From positions 1,364,001-1,428,000 of the forward strand of contig NZ_CP014870.1 in assembly GCF_001661075.1 (NCBI RefSeq): DNA of 64,000 bases, written 5' to 3'. How positions within the stretch are numbered: position 1 is the first letter of the stretch; every line of letters starts with the position of its first letter. The DNA comes from Pseudomonas silesiensis (lineage in GTDB: Bacteria; Pseudomonadota; Gammaproteobacteria; Pseudomonadales; Pseudomonadaceae). Under the pieces are notes generated by a model. The model did not search any database, was not told the DNA's origin, and saw only the letters and a program-made list of their open reading frames with translations. Shown piece after piece: positions 38,381 through 46,162 of the stretch. The translations under genes and the position numbers were made by a program.

Positions 38381-40546
38381 TTAAAGAGTGCCCAGAATGG
38401 GCTTTGATGACTCACTGCCAGGTGACTCGGGAGAAGCAAGTGCAGCCTTCACCAGAGATTTAGTCAGCAACTCTGGCAGCAATTCTGGTGATTGGCCTGG
38501 ACGAAGAACGAGATACATGGGAACCGCAGAGCGGCCATAGCGCGCCAAGGCACGGGTAATTTCAGGGTCTCGATTTGTCCAGTCGGCGCGCATTCTGACC
38601 ACGCCGCTTTGCTCGAAGGCATGATCGATTTCGTTGGTATTCAGCACGAGCTTTTTATTGACTTGGCAGGTGACGCACCAGGCAGCGGTAAAGTCGACAA
38701 ATACTGTCTTCCCATCACCCAATCGCTGTTCAACCCTGGCTTGCGAGTAGGTCTCCCACTTACCAGCTTGGGGTGTTAACTCGGAAGTCGCGGAGCCGGC
38801 GATATTGGCCATTGGTATCAGGATGCTCAACGCCAAAACCCATGAAACCGTTTTACCCAACCTGGAGGGAAACCTGCCGAAAAACCATAGGCCAAGACCA
38901 ATTAACCAGAGTGCCAAAAGAAGGTCGATCAACGGGCTCACGCCAGCCTGGACGCCCAGAACCCAAGCGAGCCATATGACGGTTGCAAGCAGCGGAAAGG
39001 CTAGGAATTGACGTAATTGCACCATCCATGGCCCTGGTCGCGGCAACCACTTCCTGATGCCGGAAAACCAAGCTAGCAGGAAATATGGCAAGGCCATACC
39101 GAGGCCCAGCGAGGTGAAGACGGCCAATGAAGTCCATCCGGGCTGGGTCACCGCATAACCAAGCGCCACCGCCATGAACGGGCCGGTGCAGGGTGAGGCA
39201 ACCGCAACAGCGAGCACACCGGAAAAAAATGCACTGACGTCTGGGTGACGAGGGCTGATGGATGCAAGAGGGCTCGGCACCAGGCTGCCCATCTCGAAAA
39301 CACCCAGAAGATTGAGCGCAAGCACAAAAAACAACAACGCAAGGCTGGCGACTATTACCGGTGATTGAAGCTGAAAGCCCCATCCGAATTCATGCCCCGC
39401 AGATCGTAATCCCATCAGCACAATCGCAAGTAGCCAGAACGATATGACGACGCCGATTGAGTAGAACAGGCCATTTCGACGCGATTTGTCAGCATCTGCT
39501 TCGCGAGCAAATGCGAACACTTTCATCGAGAGGATCGGAAAGACGCAGGGCATCAGGTTGAGCAGTATCCCGCCTGAAAAAGCCAGCAATACCGCAGCAA
39601 TCAACCCCAGTTGAGCGCTTGTATCGATGGCCGCGTCCGGCTTGGCAACTTCTGCACCCTGGACTGGAATATCGATTTCCAGCGCCTCTGGTGAGGCCGT
39701 GCCATTTTTCGTCACCACAATGCCGCGAAGTCTCACCAGGGGAGCCACTGGCTGAACTGCACGTGTGATGGAGAGCTGATAGCCAGCGCCATCGTGTGAC
39801 AAGGTCTGAACCGCGCTCGGCTCGACCACCCCCTCATCATAAGGAAAAAAACTGACGCTCTGAGGGAAGGGTTGCCCCTGTGGAGGCACGATGGAAAGGG
39901 TGCTGCCGGCAATCGTCGATACCGCAGAAAAGCTCCAACCATTTGCCTTTTTTGGCAACAGGGTTCGCACCGTCTCGAAGCCCCGAACGGCCTCGGGATT
40001 GACGATAGGAGAAGTGCCCGGCAATCCAACTGGCAGGGTTAGTGTCATCTGCCCCTCCTCAGGGATACAGACGTCATTGCAAACCAGCCACTCCACGTGA
40101 CTACTCAGCGTGACCGATGGTTTGGCAAAGTCCGGTGGCAGGGTGATGTCACTGATGAGCCAGGTTTCACCCTCGTAGCCAAAGTTCATCAGCGGGCCAA
40201 ACGGCAGCCGCTTTGGAGCCGGCCAGTGAATAGCTCCCATTTTTACGCCGGCAGGCACGTCCCATTTGATCTGCGTCGGCAAGCCTGAATCGCCAGGTGT
40301 ACGCCAATAGCTGTGCCACTGGGGACGGTGGTTCAGTTTCAACGCAATCGACGATGCTTTTCCCGGAATCAGCTCCTGGTGTTCTGCAATTAACTGCGCA
40401 CTCATGTGCTCAGTGGTCACCACGTTGCTCACAGTGGCCGCCCATAACGTGCCTGCGTACACACCGAGCAGGAGCGTAACGCATACACGTAAGAGGTGCC
40501 TTTGCAGGCCCGCCAGTCGGTAGATGCTCGCGATATCAGCGACCAC
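38381..40546 (-). CDS. scsB: ScsB/DsbD-like thiol reductase
   Basis: Inner-membrane carrier of reducing power to the periplasm, 721 aa from GTG 40546. In order: signal segment (LLRVCVTLLLGVYAG), periplasmic domain with CNDVCIPEEG, eight-helix DsbD domain with LMPCVFPI and SPCTGPF cysteines, and a C-terminal thioredoxin domain with WCVTCQVNK. The start overlaps the merF-like stop by 11 bases. ScsB proteins support copper tolerance in enterics. Other starts up to 40630 are open but overlap merF more. Confidence 0.88.
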   Translation of the reverse strand: MVADIASIYRLAGLQRHLLRVCVTLLLGVYAGTLWAATVSNVVTTEHMSAQLIAEHQELIPGKASSIALKLNHRPQWHSYWRTPGDSGLPTQIKWDVPAGVKMGAIHWPAPKRLPFGPLMNFGYEGETWLISDITLPPDFAKPSVTLSSHVEWLVCNDVCIPEEGQMTLTLPVGLPGTSPIVNPEAVRGFETVRTLLPKKANGWSFSAVSTIAGSTLSIVPPQGQPFPQSVSFFPYDEGVVEPSAVQTLSHDGAGYQLSITRAVQPVAPLVRLRGIVVTKNGTASPEALEIDIPVQGAEVAKPDAAIDTSAQLGLIAAVLLAFSGGILLNLMPCVFPILSMKVFAFAREADADKSRRNGLFYSIGVVISFWLLAIVLMGLRSAGHEFGWGFQLQSPVIVASLALLFFVLALNLLGVFEMGSLVPSPLASISPRHPDVSAFFSGVLAVAVASPCTGPFMAVALGYAVTQPGWTSLAVFTSLGLGMALPYFLLAWFSGIRKWLPRPGPWMVQLRQFLAFPLLATVIWLAWVLGVQAGVSPLIDLLLALWLIGLGLWFFGRFPSRLGKTVSWVLALSILIPMANIAGSATSELTPQAGKWETYSQARVEQRLGDGKTVFVDFTAAWCVTCQVNKKLVLNTNEIDHAFEQSGVVRMRADWTNRDPEITRALARYGRSAVPMYLVLRPGQSPELLPELLTKSLVKAALASPESPGSESSKPILGTL

Positions 40547-40808
40547 TGCACTCCGCTCCTTTGCACGGCTTTCGAATATTTGCGCAGCGGCTTTGCTTTT
40601 GGCTGACGTTGCGATAAACCAAGGCTCCAACCGATAGAACCACTATGGTCAGCGCAAGCCACCAAAAATTGGCGACTCCGGCGATTATGGAAACTGCGGA
40701 AAGCCCCACCAGCCCATTCATGAGCCCAAGCACCGGGGTGACGCAACAGGCCAGGCAGCCTAGCCCCACCGCGCCGCCTATTCTATTGAGGGTTGTGGCC
40801 TTCATCAT
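40536..40808 (-). CDS. MerF-like small mercury/metal transport protein
   Basis: 90 aa membrane protein with two to three helices. GCLACCVTPVLGLMNGLVGLSA matches the MerF pattern LCCFTPVLxxxLGxxGLSA, with the Cys pair in the first helix; a further CANIRKPCKGAEC tail replaces the second Cys pair. Family role is passing Hg(II) across the inner membrane, but no merA lies in the window, so the metal may differ. First gene of the operon driven by the MerR promoter at 40880-40910. Confidence 0.7.
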   Translation of the reverse strand: MMKATTLNRIGGAVGLGCLACCVTPVLGLMNGLVGLSAVSIIAGVANFWWLALTIVVLSVGALVYRNVSQKQSRCANIRKPCKGAECSGR

Positions 40809-40879
40809 TAGGGTATCTCTTGAGAAAAACAAAGCTTGAGCCGATCACCATGCGTTGGTTATCAATATCAAGCCGAACC

Positions 40880-40910
40880 AGAGTAATATCTGTAGCTACT
40901 ACAGGTTCAA
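40880..40910 (-). promoter_or_regulatory. MerR-type promoter for merF-scsB-redoxin
   Basis: Minus strand TTGAAC (40905-40910), 19-base spacer containing the perfect dyad CTGTAG-TAG-CTACAG (40890-40904), then TACTCT (40880-40885). The overlong spacer is diagnostic of MerR activation. The merR gene is divergent, 23 bases away. Confidence 0.85.
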
Positions 40911-40932
40911 GCGATTTCTTTGGAGAAGCGAT

Positions 40933-41367
40933 ATGTGGGGAATCGGCGCCTTGTCGAAGCAGACCGGATGTAACATCGAAACCATCCGGTACTACGAAAA
41001 AATTGGCCTGCTACCCGTCGCCAATCGTTCATCTGGAGGACACCGGGTTTACACGGAACAGCACCGAGCGCGACTGCTGTTTATCCGCCAAGGACGGGAG
41101 CTTGGATTCCCTCTGGATGAAGTCCGAGAACTGATCAGCCTCTCAGGTGATCAGCAACGTTCTTGTGGTGAGGCATTGTCTGTGGTCAGAAAGCATCTGG
41201 AGTCCGTAGAAGCCAAACTGGCCCGATTACAGACCATCAGACAGGAGTTGCTGTCCATGGCCGACAGCTGCCAAACCTGCTGCCCCGGAACGATGGCACC
41301 CGATTGCACCATCGTCGAAGCGCTGGCCGAATCCGGAATCAAAGTCAGCTCAAGGTGTTGTTCCTAA
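40933..41367 (+). CDS. MerR-family metal-sensing activator
   Basis: 144 aa regulator from ATG 40933 (WGIGALSKQTGCNIETIRYYEKIGLL, the MerR HTH). The dimer helix starts near residue 80 and metal-ligand cysteines are at 78, 113, 116, 117 and 125, near the three ligands of MerR (82, 117, 126). It ends RCCS and its TAA is part of the IS66-like terminal sequence, so the original C-terminus may have been altered by insertion. Confidence 0.88.
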   Translation: MWGIGALSKQTGCNIETIRYYEKIGLLPVANRSSGGHRVYTEQHRARLLFIRQGRELGFPLDEVRELISLSGDQQRSCGEALSVVRKHLESVEAKLARLQTIRQELLSMADSCQTCCPGTMAPDCTIVEALAESGIKVSSRCCS

Positions 41368-41458
41368 GCGCGCATTTACTTCACGCCGCGCTTAACTCGC
41401 GGCATGCCAGTTGTGGGGCAACAGCGCGTCGATGTGGCTTGACTGTTGAGCTGGGCTG
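41365..41458 (-). mobile_element. IS66-like right-end remnant
   Basis: TAAGCGCG at 41365-41372 is mirrored by CGCGCTTA at 41387-41394, like the GTAAGCG ends of IS66 elements. Reading minus strand from about 41458, the end of a transposase frame is visible ([16 protein letters not shown], then stop). Only the last 94 bases remain, between merR and the arsO fragment. Confidence 0.5.
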
Positions 41459-41731
41459 CTCATATTGGTTGAGGTAGTCGACCACATGGTTTCGTGTGGG
41501 GTAACCCTCTTGTGCGGGCGGCATCATCCAGCCAGGGATCGAACTCCAGGTGGACGGCGAGAACAAACGCAGCGAGTTCCAGCCATGCCGCCAGGCACCA
41601 CCGGGCTCTTCCTCTGCGTCGAGGATGACGAACGAAAGTTGAGTCCGGCGCAGGAAATACGCTACAGCCAAGGCTGACTGCCCCCCACCGATAATGACTA
41701 CATCTAGTTGGTCACTGGCCGAATGAGTCAT
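41459..41731 (-). pseudogene. arsO: ArsO-like flavin monooxygenase, N-terminal 91 residues
   Basis: From ATG 41731 the frame matches the start of ArsO-type flavoproteins: [19 protein letters not shown] (FAD site), [20 protein letters not shown] and [12 protein letters not shown], up to residue 91 (41459). The family has roughly 350 residues. Beyond residue 91 the frame runs into IS66-like DNA, so about three quarters of the gene is gone and the NADPH domain is missing. Confidence 0.8.
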
Positions 41732-41916
41732 GGTGGAAACCTTAAGTCGATGCTGGGCGGTAGCCAGTATAGTGACCCACGTTTGAATCCAACTGATCTA
41801 GCTCATATGTTGAGGATGCTGATCGACATTGATTGAATGCTTCGAAAGACTGCTTATCGGATTCTCGACGTCGTAGCAGCTTGAATGTCTGTCAGCCGGT
41901 GCTATAGGATGAAAGC

Positions 41917-41964
41917 AGGAGATGGCATTCCTCCTTTAACCGCCTTTGTGCTGATGATGCCTAC
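41917..41964 (+). ncRNA. Fluoride riboswitch (crcB motif)
   Basis: The string AGGAGATGGCATTCCTCC, then TTTAACCGCC, then GCTGATGATGCCTAC is the conserved crcB RNA: a GGNGATGG / TCCNCC stem and AACCGCC plus CTGATGA-CCTAC pseudoknot. It lies about 150 bases before crcB. An imperfect hairpin near 41998-42017 (TCCTTGTCC / GGACAGGA) may be part of the expression platform. The rest of 41732-42112 shows no gene. Confidence 0.93.
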
Positions 41965-42112
41965 GTGAACCCTGGACAGGGTGCGTAGGTGTGTCTCCTT
42001 GTCCTCCAATCTAGGACAGGATCGTGACTCCAAATCTCATATCAGCTCCCCCTCATAATCTGCAATTATCAACACCTCTTCGGCGCTACCAGCCCAGAGG
42101 AGACTTGCAGCT

Positions 42113-42496
42113 ATGCTGATATCACTATTAGTTATCGCCATCGGCGCATCGCTTGGCGCCTGGTTGCGCTGGCTTCTGGGCATGAAGCTGAACGCGCTAT
42201 TCCCGACAATTCCCCCAGGCACTGTGGTGGCGAACATGGTCGGGGGTTACATCATTGGCCTAGCCATCGCGTTCTTGGCCGCATCCCCCTCCCTAAGCCC
42301 TGAATGGCGCCTGCTGATCATCACGGGTTTCTGTGGGGGCCTTACCACCTTTTCCACTTTTTCCGCCGAAACAGTTGCCTTGATTCAGGAAGGCAGACTT
42401 CTGTGGGCGCTCGGTTCGATTTCGTTACACGTCGTGGGCTCGTTGGTGATGACGGCTGCCGGGCTTCTGTCCTATCAAATGATTGGTACACGCTGA
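42113..42496 (+). CDS. crcB: Fluoride channel CrcB/Fluc
   Basis: 127 aa dual-topology membrane protein with four helices. [13 protein letters not shown] near residue 12, [14 protein letters not shown], and [15 protein letters not shown] (the Phe-box region lining the fluoride pore) are typical of Fluc. Controlled by the riboswitch upstream. Preceded by GGAG. It lowers cytoplasmic fluoride. Confidence 0.96.
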   Translation: MLISLLVIAIGASLGAWLRWLLGMKLNALFPTIPPGTVVANMVGGYIIGLAIAFLAASPSLSPEWRLLIITGFCGGLTTFSTFSAETVALIQEGRLLWALGSISLHVVGSLVMTAAGLLSYQMIGTR

Positions 42497-42500
42497 GGAG

Positions 42501-42830
42501 ATGAACATGAAAGGTTATCTAGTGATTTTCTTTACCCAGCAGAACCGTCGTTATCAGGGAAAGATGCTGGGAGAATGGATCGTCGACGTGGCTAAAGAGA
42601 TGGGGTTGCGCGGCGCGACCCTCTGCACAGGAATCGAAGGATTTGGGCACACAGGGAAATTGCACTCATCGCACTTTTTTGAGCTGGCGGATCAACCGAC
42701 GGAAATTCGAATGGCTATTACCGAGGATGAATCCGAAAGGTTATTCAAGCGATTGGAGATTGAGGAAATCTCTGTATTTTACGTAAAGACCCCAATCGAG
42801 ATGGGAACCGTAGGAAAAAAGGCCAGTTAG
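42501..42830 (+). CDS. DUF190 family protein
   Basis: 109 aa protein, start ATG 42501 just after a GAGGAG site (MNMKGYLVIFFTQQNRR). DUF190 has a PII-like fold and is often encoded with crcB in fluoride operons; its biochemical role is not known. Four bases after crcB, so both share the riboswitch-controlled transcript. Confidence 0.9.
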   Translation: MNMKGYLVIFFTQQNRRYQGKMLGEWIVDVAKEMGLRGATLCTGIEGFGHTGKLHSSHFFELADQPTEIRMAITEDESERLFKRLEIEEISVFYVKTPIEMGTVGKKAS

Positions 42831-42935
42831 CCAAAGGGTAAATAATCGAGCGTAGTTAGTGCCAACTCACGACCATTACCACCGGAGAGGCCTTACCGAG
42901 TCAGCCGCAAGCCATAGGTGAAAGGGCAAAGCTTA

Positions 42936-42969
42936 GGAGTACGTCTCGAGTTAACCGGGGACGTACTCC
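42936..42969. repeat. Perfect 10-bp inverted repeat
   Basis: GGAGTACGTC (42936-42945) and GACGTACTCC (42960-42969) surround 14 bases. It lies between convergent crcB-DUF190 and the Met-rich gene. It is not followed by a T-run on the plus strand; on the minus strand a T-run precedes it. It may aid termination or be an operator. Confidence 0.4.
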
Positions 42970-42993
42970 ACGATCAAAAAAACGAGCAAAGAC

Positions 42994-43506
42994 CTACTGT
43001 CCAGGCTTAGCCGGTGGCTGCCCCTGCATATAGTTTTGGTGCCACATCATGTGATCCATCATCATCTGTTGCATCCCCGTGTACCTGTCCATCATGTACT
43101 GGCGTTGACTCTTTTGCTCCGGGGTCAAGTTCGAGTAGTCCTGCCACCCCATCATGTGGCCGCCACCCATCATGTGTCCATTGCCCTTCATGCCACTACC
43201 TCCGCAGCATCCCATCATTCCCGGCCCCCACATACCGTTCATCATGCTCATTCCATTTTGCATCGTATTCCAATGCTCCTGAAGGAGCTTCTGCCGTTGT
43301 TGGGGATCTGGGGTCTGCTGAATTTTCTCCATCTGCGCTTGCATCTTCTTGAAGGTTTCTTGCGCCTGGGACATCTGCTTATCGAACTCGGCAACATTTG
43401 GGGTTTGTTGCTGCGTCTGCGTCACTTGAGATTGCTCTGCTGCTAACGCCCATACGGGGGAAAGCGATGCGGCGAGGAAAAGCACGGCCAATTTGGTATT
43501 TTTCAT
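42994..43506 (-). CDS. Exported Met/His-rich protein, probable copper or silver binder
   Basis: 170 aa with a signal peptide (residues 1-22, ending ALAA). The middle is Gln/Lys-rich helical, then a dense metal-ligand region: MMNGMWGPGMMGCCGG, GHMMGGGHMMGW and QQMMMDHMMWHQNYM. It resembles Spy/CnrR-like periplasmic proteins only in helical character. Met and His clusters with CC suggest Cu(I)/Ag(I) binding in the periplasm. It is isolated, 955 bases from the cus operon, on the other strand. Confidence 0.65.
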   Translation of the reverse strand: MKNTKLAVLFLAASLSPVWALAAEQSQVTQTQQQTPNVAEFDKQMSQAQETFKKMQAQMEKIQQTPDPQQRQKLLQEHWNTMQNGMSMMNGMWGPGMMGCCGGSGMKGNGHMMGGGHMMGWQDYSNLTPEQKSQRQYMMDRYTGMQQMMMDHMMWHQNYMQGQPPAKPGQ

Positions 43507-43660
43507 TTCGCGCTGCCTTTGTGGGGTGAGCCGAACCAAAATCTAATGAGTCAACCGATTACGGTGCTTGGGTTCAATCGCTTTCGCCCGAAATTATAGA
43601 CCTCAGCATGACAATCGCCTGTTACTCACTTACTGATTAACAGGACTGTCAAAAGCGACC

Positions 43661-43674
43661 TTGATGTATATCAA
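43661..43674. promoter_or_regulatory. Anr/FNR box
   Basis: TTGATGTATATCAA is a perfect TTGAT-N4-ATCAA oxygen-regulator site. It is 155 bases upstream of the Met/His-rich gene on the minus strand and also faces decayed YeeE DNA on the plus side. Nothing else is seen in 43507-43768. Confidence 0.65.
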
Positions 43675-43768
43675 ATACTGAAGTGTTTCTCCGGAGCTCG
43701 CATTTTACGGCGGGCGGAGGGAATCACATCCCCCTGTGAACAGTCACAGCCTGTAAATGAACACCTGA

Positions 43769-44190
43769 TCAATGCGTGCGTCGGCTTTCCAGGGCAGAGA
43801 ACAAATACATACCGGTCAACATGGCCAATACGAAAATGATGATTTGCCAACGCCCCGTAAGCAGAATAGCGACCGCTGGCCCAGGGCAGATTCCCGCAAT
43901 TCCCCAACCTATGCCGAACACCAGACTGCCGCCAACCAGCCGGGCGTCCAATTCTCTTTTCACTGGTAACTGCATGCGAGCAGCCATAAAGGATCGCTTG
44001 TTCTTGCGCGCCCAATTCAGGGGGATAAACGCCACTGCGATGGCCCCTCCCATCACCAGAGTAAGTGACGGATCTCAGGCCCCGGCCACATCAAGAAAAG
44101 CCAATACCTTGGAAGGGTTTGCCATGCCTGCCAGAAGTAGACCCAGGTCAAAGATCAACCCTGTAAAAAATGCGGTCAACTTGAGCATCT
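43769..44190 (-). pseudogene. YeeE/YedE-family transporter with frameshift and nonsense codon
   Basis: Begins at ATG 44190 with LKLTAFFTG; a G5 run at about 44159-44163 then breaks frame. The shifted frame resumes LIFDLGLLLAGMANPSKVLAFLDVAGA, meets TGA at 44075-44077 where the family has Trp, and continues as DPSLTLVMGGAIAVAFIPLN through a normal end (GLVFGIGWGIAGICPGPA-type motif, here GGSLVFGIGWGIAGICPG). YeeE/YedE proteins move thiosulfate or related sulfur anions. Two separate lesions show true decay. Confidence 0.75.
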
Positions 44191-44336
44191 TCAGCTCCCA
44201 GCACGAGACGAATGACGTACACCGTAGCAAAGCCAGCGGCCATAACCGGCAGAGAACGACCCAATATAGACGGTGGCGACAGATAGAAGTCGATCAATAC
44301 CGGCCAGTCGCCTTCACGCTCAATGCTGCGTAAGTC
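44188..44336 (-). pseudogene. C-terminal fragment of a first YeeE/YedE gene
   Basis: A frame entering from about 44336 reads PSILGRSLPVMAAGFATVYVIRLVLGAED and overlaps the start of the next gene, as the paired YeeE/YedE genes usually do. Its N-terminal two thirds are absent. Assignment rests on layout and the terminal helix, so it is tentative. Confidence 0.4.
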
Positions 44337-44460
44337 ATATGTTAACGATAATGCTGGCTTAATTCAGATACGGTGATATCGCCTGAATCAGGGCCTTCGG
44401 CAGGCTGTGAGAACATTCATTCAATTGTAAGAGCCCATTTCAGCCTCTACACTCCAGTCC

Positions 44461-44805
44461 ATGAAACGCTATCTGCGGTTTTGCATCATCTTCATGATTA
44501 GCTTGGCGCTTCCCCTCAGCGGGATGGCGGGGGTTCAGGCACCGACAGAACCTTGCCCAATGAAGACGATGGGCATGGCGATGATGGACGACATGGGCAT
44601 GGACTGCTGTAACGACATGAAAAGCCCGACAGAGCATGGCAAACCCTGCAAGCCGGGCCAGGAATGTAAGACGGGCGGCATGCTGCAAGTTTCGATCCTC
44701 AAGCCTCCTGTAACCGTATTCAGCCCCATAGTAGTGGTTTCCTTCTTCAGCGATTCCCTGCCCGTACAAACCCCATCCGGGGTATGGCGACCGCCTCGCG
44801 TTTGA
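44461..44805 (+). CDS. Small exported Met/Cys-rich protein before cusCBA (CzcI-like)
   Basis: 114 aa with a signal peptide (residues 1-25). The mature part has MKTMGMAMMDDMGMDCC and KPCKPGQECK, a soft-metal ligand cluster, then a hydrophobic C-terminal half. Small leader proteins of this kind (CzcI, CusX-like) precede RND metal pumps and affect their expression. Separated by 100 bases from cusC on the same strand. Confidence 0.6.
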   Translation: MKRYLRFCIIFMISLALPLSGMAGVQAPTEPCPMKTMGMAMMDDMGMDCCNDMKSPTEHGKPCKPGQECKTGGMLQVSILKPPVTVFSPIVVVSFFSDSLPVQTPSGVWRPPRV

Positions 44806-44905
44806 TTCCTGTCCAACATTGAGCCTCATTCCACATTAGCGGGATGGACTGGCTGCGCGCATTTCTTTTTGACGCGTGCAGTGGATGATCACAGGAATCG
44901 TAAAC

Positions 44906-46162
44906 ATGAACTCCAAGTGCTATTGCACAGGTTGGCCCCTCGTGGCCGGTCTGGCGGCAAGCGTACTGGCATTGCCGAGCTTCGCTGCCGCATTGACACT
45001 CGATGAAGCGTTGCGGCTGGCTGAAAACAATGCACCGTCGCTGGCCGCACAAGACGCCAAAATTCAGGCTGCCAGCAGTGCGGCTATTCCAGCGGGTGAA
45101 TTACCTGACCCCAAGTTGCTGGCAGGTGTGCAGAACTACCCCATCGGCGGCTCAGATCGCTGGAGCATCAACGACGACTTCATGACCATGCAAATGGTCG
45201 GGGTCAGACAAGAGATGCCCAACAGCGACAAGCGCAAAGCACGCATTGAGGTCGCCGATGCGGCCATTGATCGAGCTGCGGCAGAGCGTGGAGTCGAGCG
45301 CCTGAAGGTACGCCAGTCCACGGCATTGGCTTGGATCAGCAGCTACTCGGTTGAGCGCAAAGATGCGCTGTTCCAGGACTTCTACAAAGAAAATCGCCTG
45401 CTGACCGATACCGTCCGCGCCCAGATTGCCGGTGGCCGCGCTCAACCCGCCGATGCGGTGACGCCCAAGCAAGAAGCAGCTCGACTGGAGGAGCAACAGG
45501 ACGATCTGGTTCGCCAGCGCGTGCAGGCCCGAGCGGCCCTCAAACGCTGGATAGGCTCCGCCGCCAACGACAAGCCTGTGGGCAGTTTTCCTCAATGGCC
45601 TGTCGATCCCTCAAGCTACGCCCATAAACTGCAACACCATCCCGAGTTGGCCGCGTTTGCGCCGATGACCCGTGAAGCGCAAGCCAAGGTTCGTGAAGCC
45701 GTGTCTGAGAAGCAGTCGGACTGGAGCTGGGAACTGGACTACCAGCGCCGTGGCCGTGAGTTTGGCGACATGGTCAGCGTGCAATTTTCCTGGGATCTGC
45801 CGCTGTTTCCAGACTCTCGGCAAAATCCCAAAATCGCAGCCAAACAGGCTGAACTCAGTCAGCTTGAGGCTGAGCGCGATGCCCTGTCACGCGAGCACAC
45901 TCAGCAACTGGAAAACGAACTGGCTGACTATGAGCGCCTTAATCGTGCGGTAAGCCGCAACCAGGAAAGCCTGTTGCCGCTGGCCAGGGAAAAGGTCGAA
46001 CTCAGCATGGCCAGTTATCGCGCTGGTAAAGGCGATTTAAACGCCGTTGTTGCCGCCCGACGTGAACTCATTGAAGTCCGCCTCAAACAGGTCGATGTGG
46101 AAGAGCAGCGAGCACTGACCAGTGCGCGTCTGTATTTTGCTTATGGGGAGTCCAGCCAATGA
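44906..46162 (+). CDS. cusC: CusC-like outer-membrane factor (TolC family)
   Basis: Outer-membrane channel of a copper/silver RND pump, 418 aa from ATG 44906 with a signal peptide ending SFAA. Two repeated helical OEP domains, each starting like LTLDEALRLAENNAPSLAAQDA. No N-terminal lipobox Cys is evident in the predicted signal. Four-base overlap with cusB. Confidence 0.9.
   Translation: MNSKCYCTGWPLVAGLAASVLALPSFAAALTLDEALRLAENNAPSLAAQDAKIQAASSAAIPAGELPDPKLLAGVQNYPIGGSDRWSINDDFMTMQMVGVRQEMPNSDKRKARIEVADAAIDRAAAERGVERLKVRQSTALAWISSYSVERKDALFQDFYKENRLLTDTVRAQIAGGRAQPADAVTPKQEAARLEEQQDDLVRQRVQARAALKRWIGSAANDKPVGSFPQWPVDPSSYAHKLQHHPELAAFAPMTREAQAKVREAVSEKQSDWSWELDYQRRGREFGDMVSVQFSWDLPLFPDSRQNPKIAAKQAELSQLEAERDALSREHTQQLENELADYERLNRAVSRNQESLLPLAREKVELSMASYRAGKGDLNAVVAARRELIEVRLKQVDVEEQRALTSARLYFAYGESSQ

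Noticed and set aside
40547..40630. Longer start for scsB
   Set aside because: It would add 28 charged residues before the signal segment and deepen the overlap with the merF-like gene; the GTG at 40546 fits better.
43776..44333. 185-codon frame on the plus strand
   Set aside because: Antisense to the decayed YeeE/YedE genes, whose membrane motifs are recognisable.
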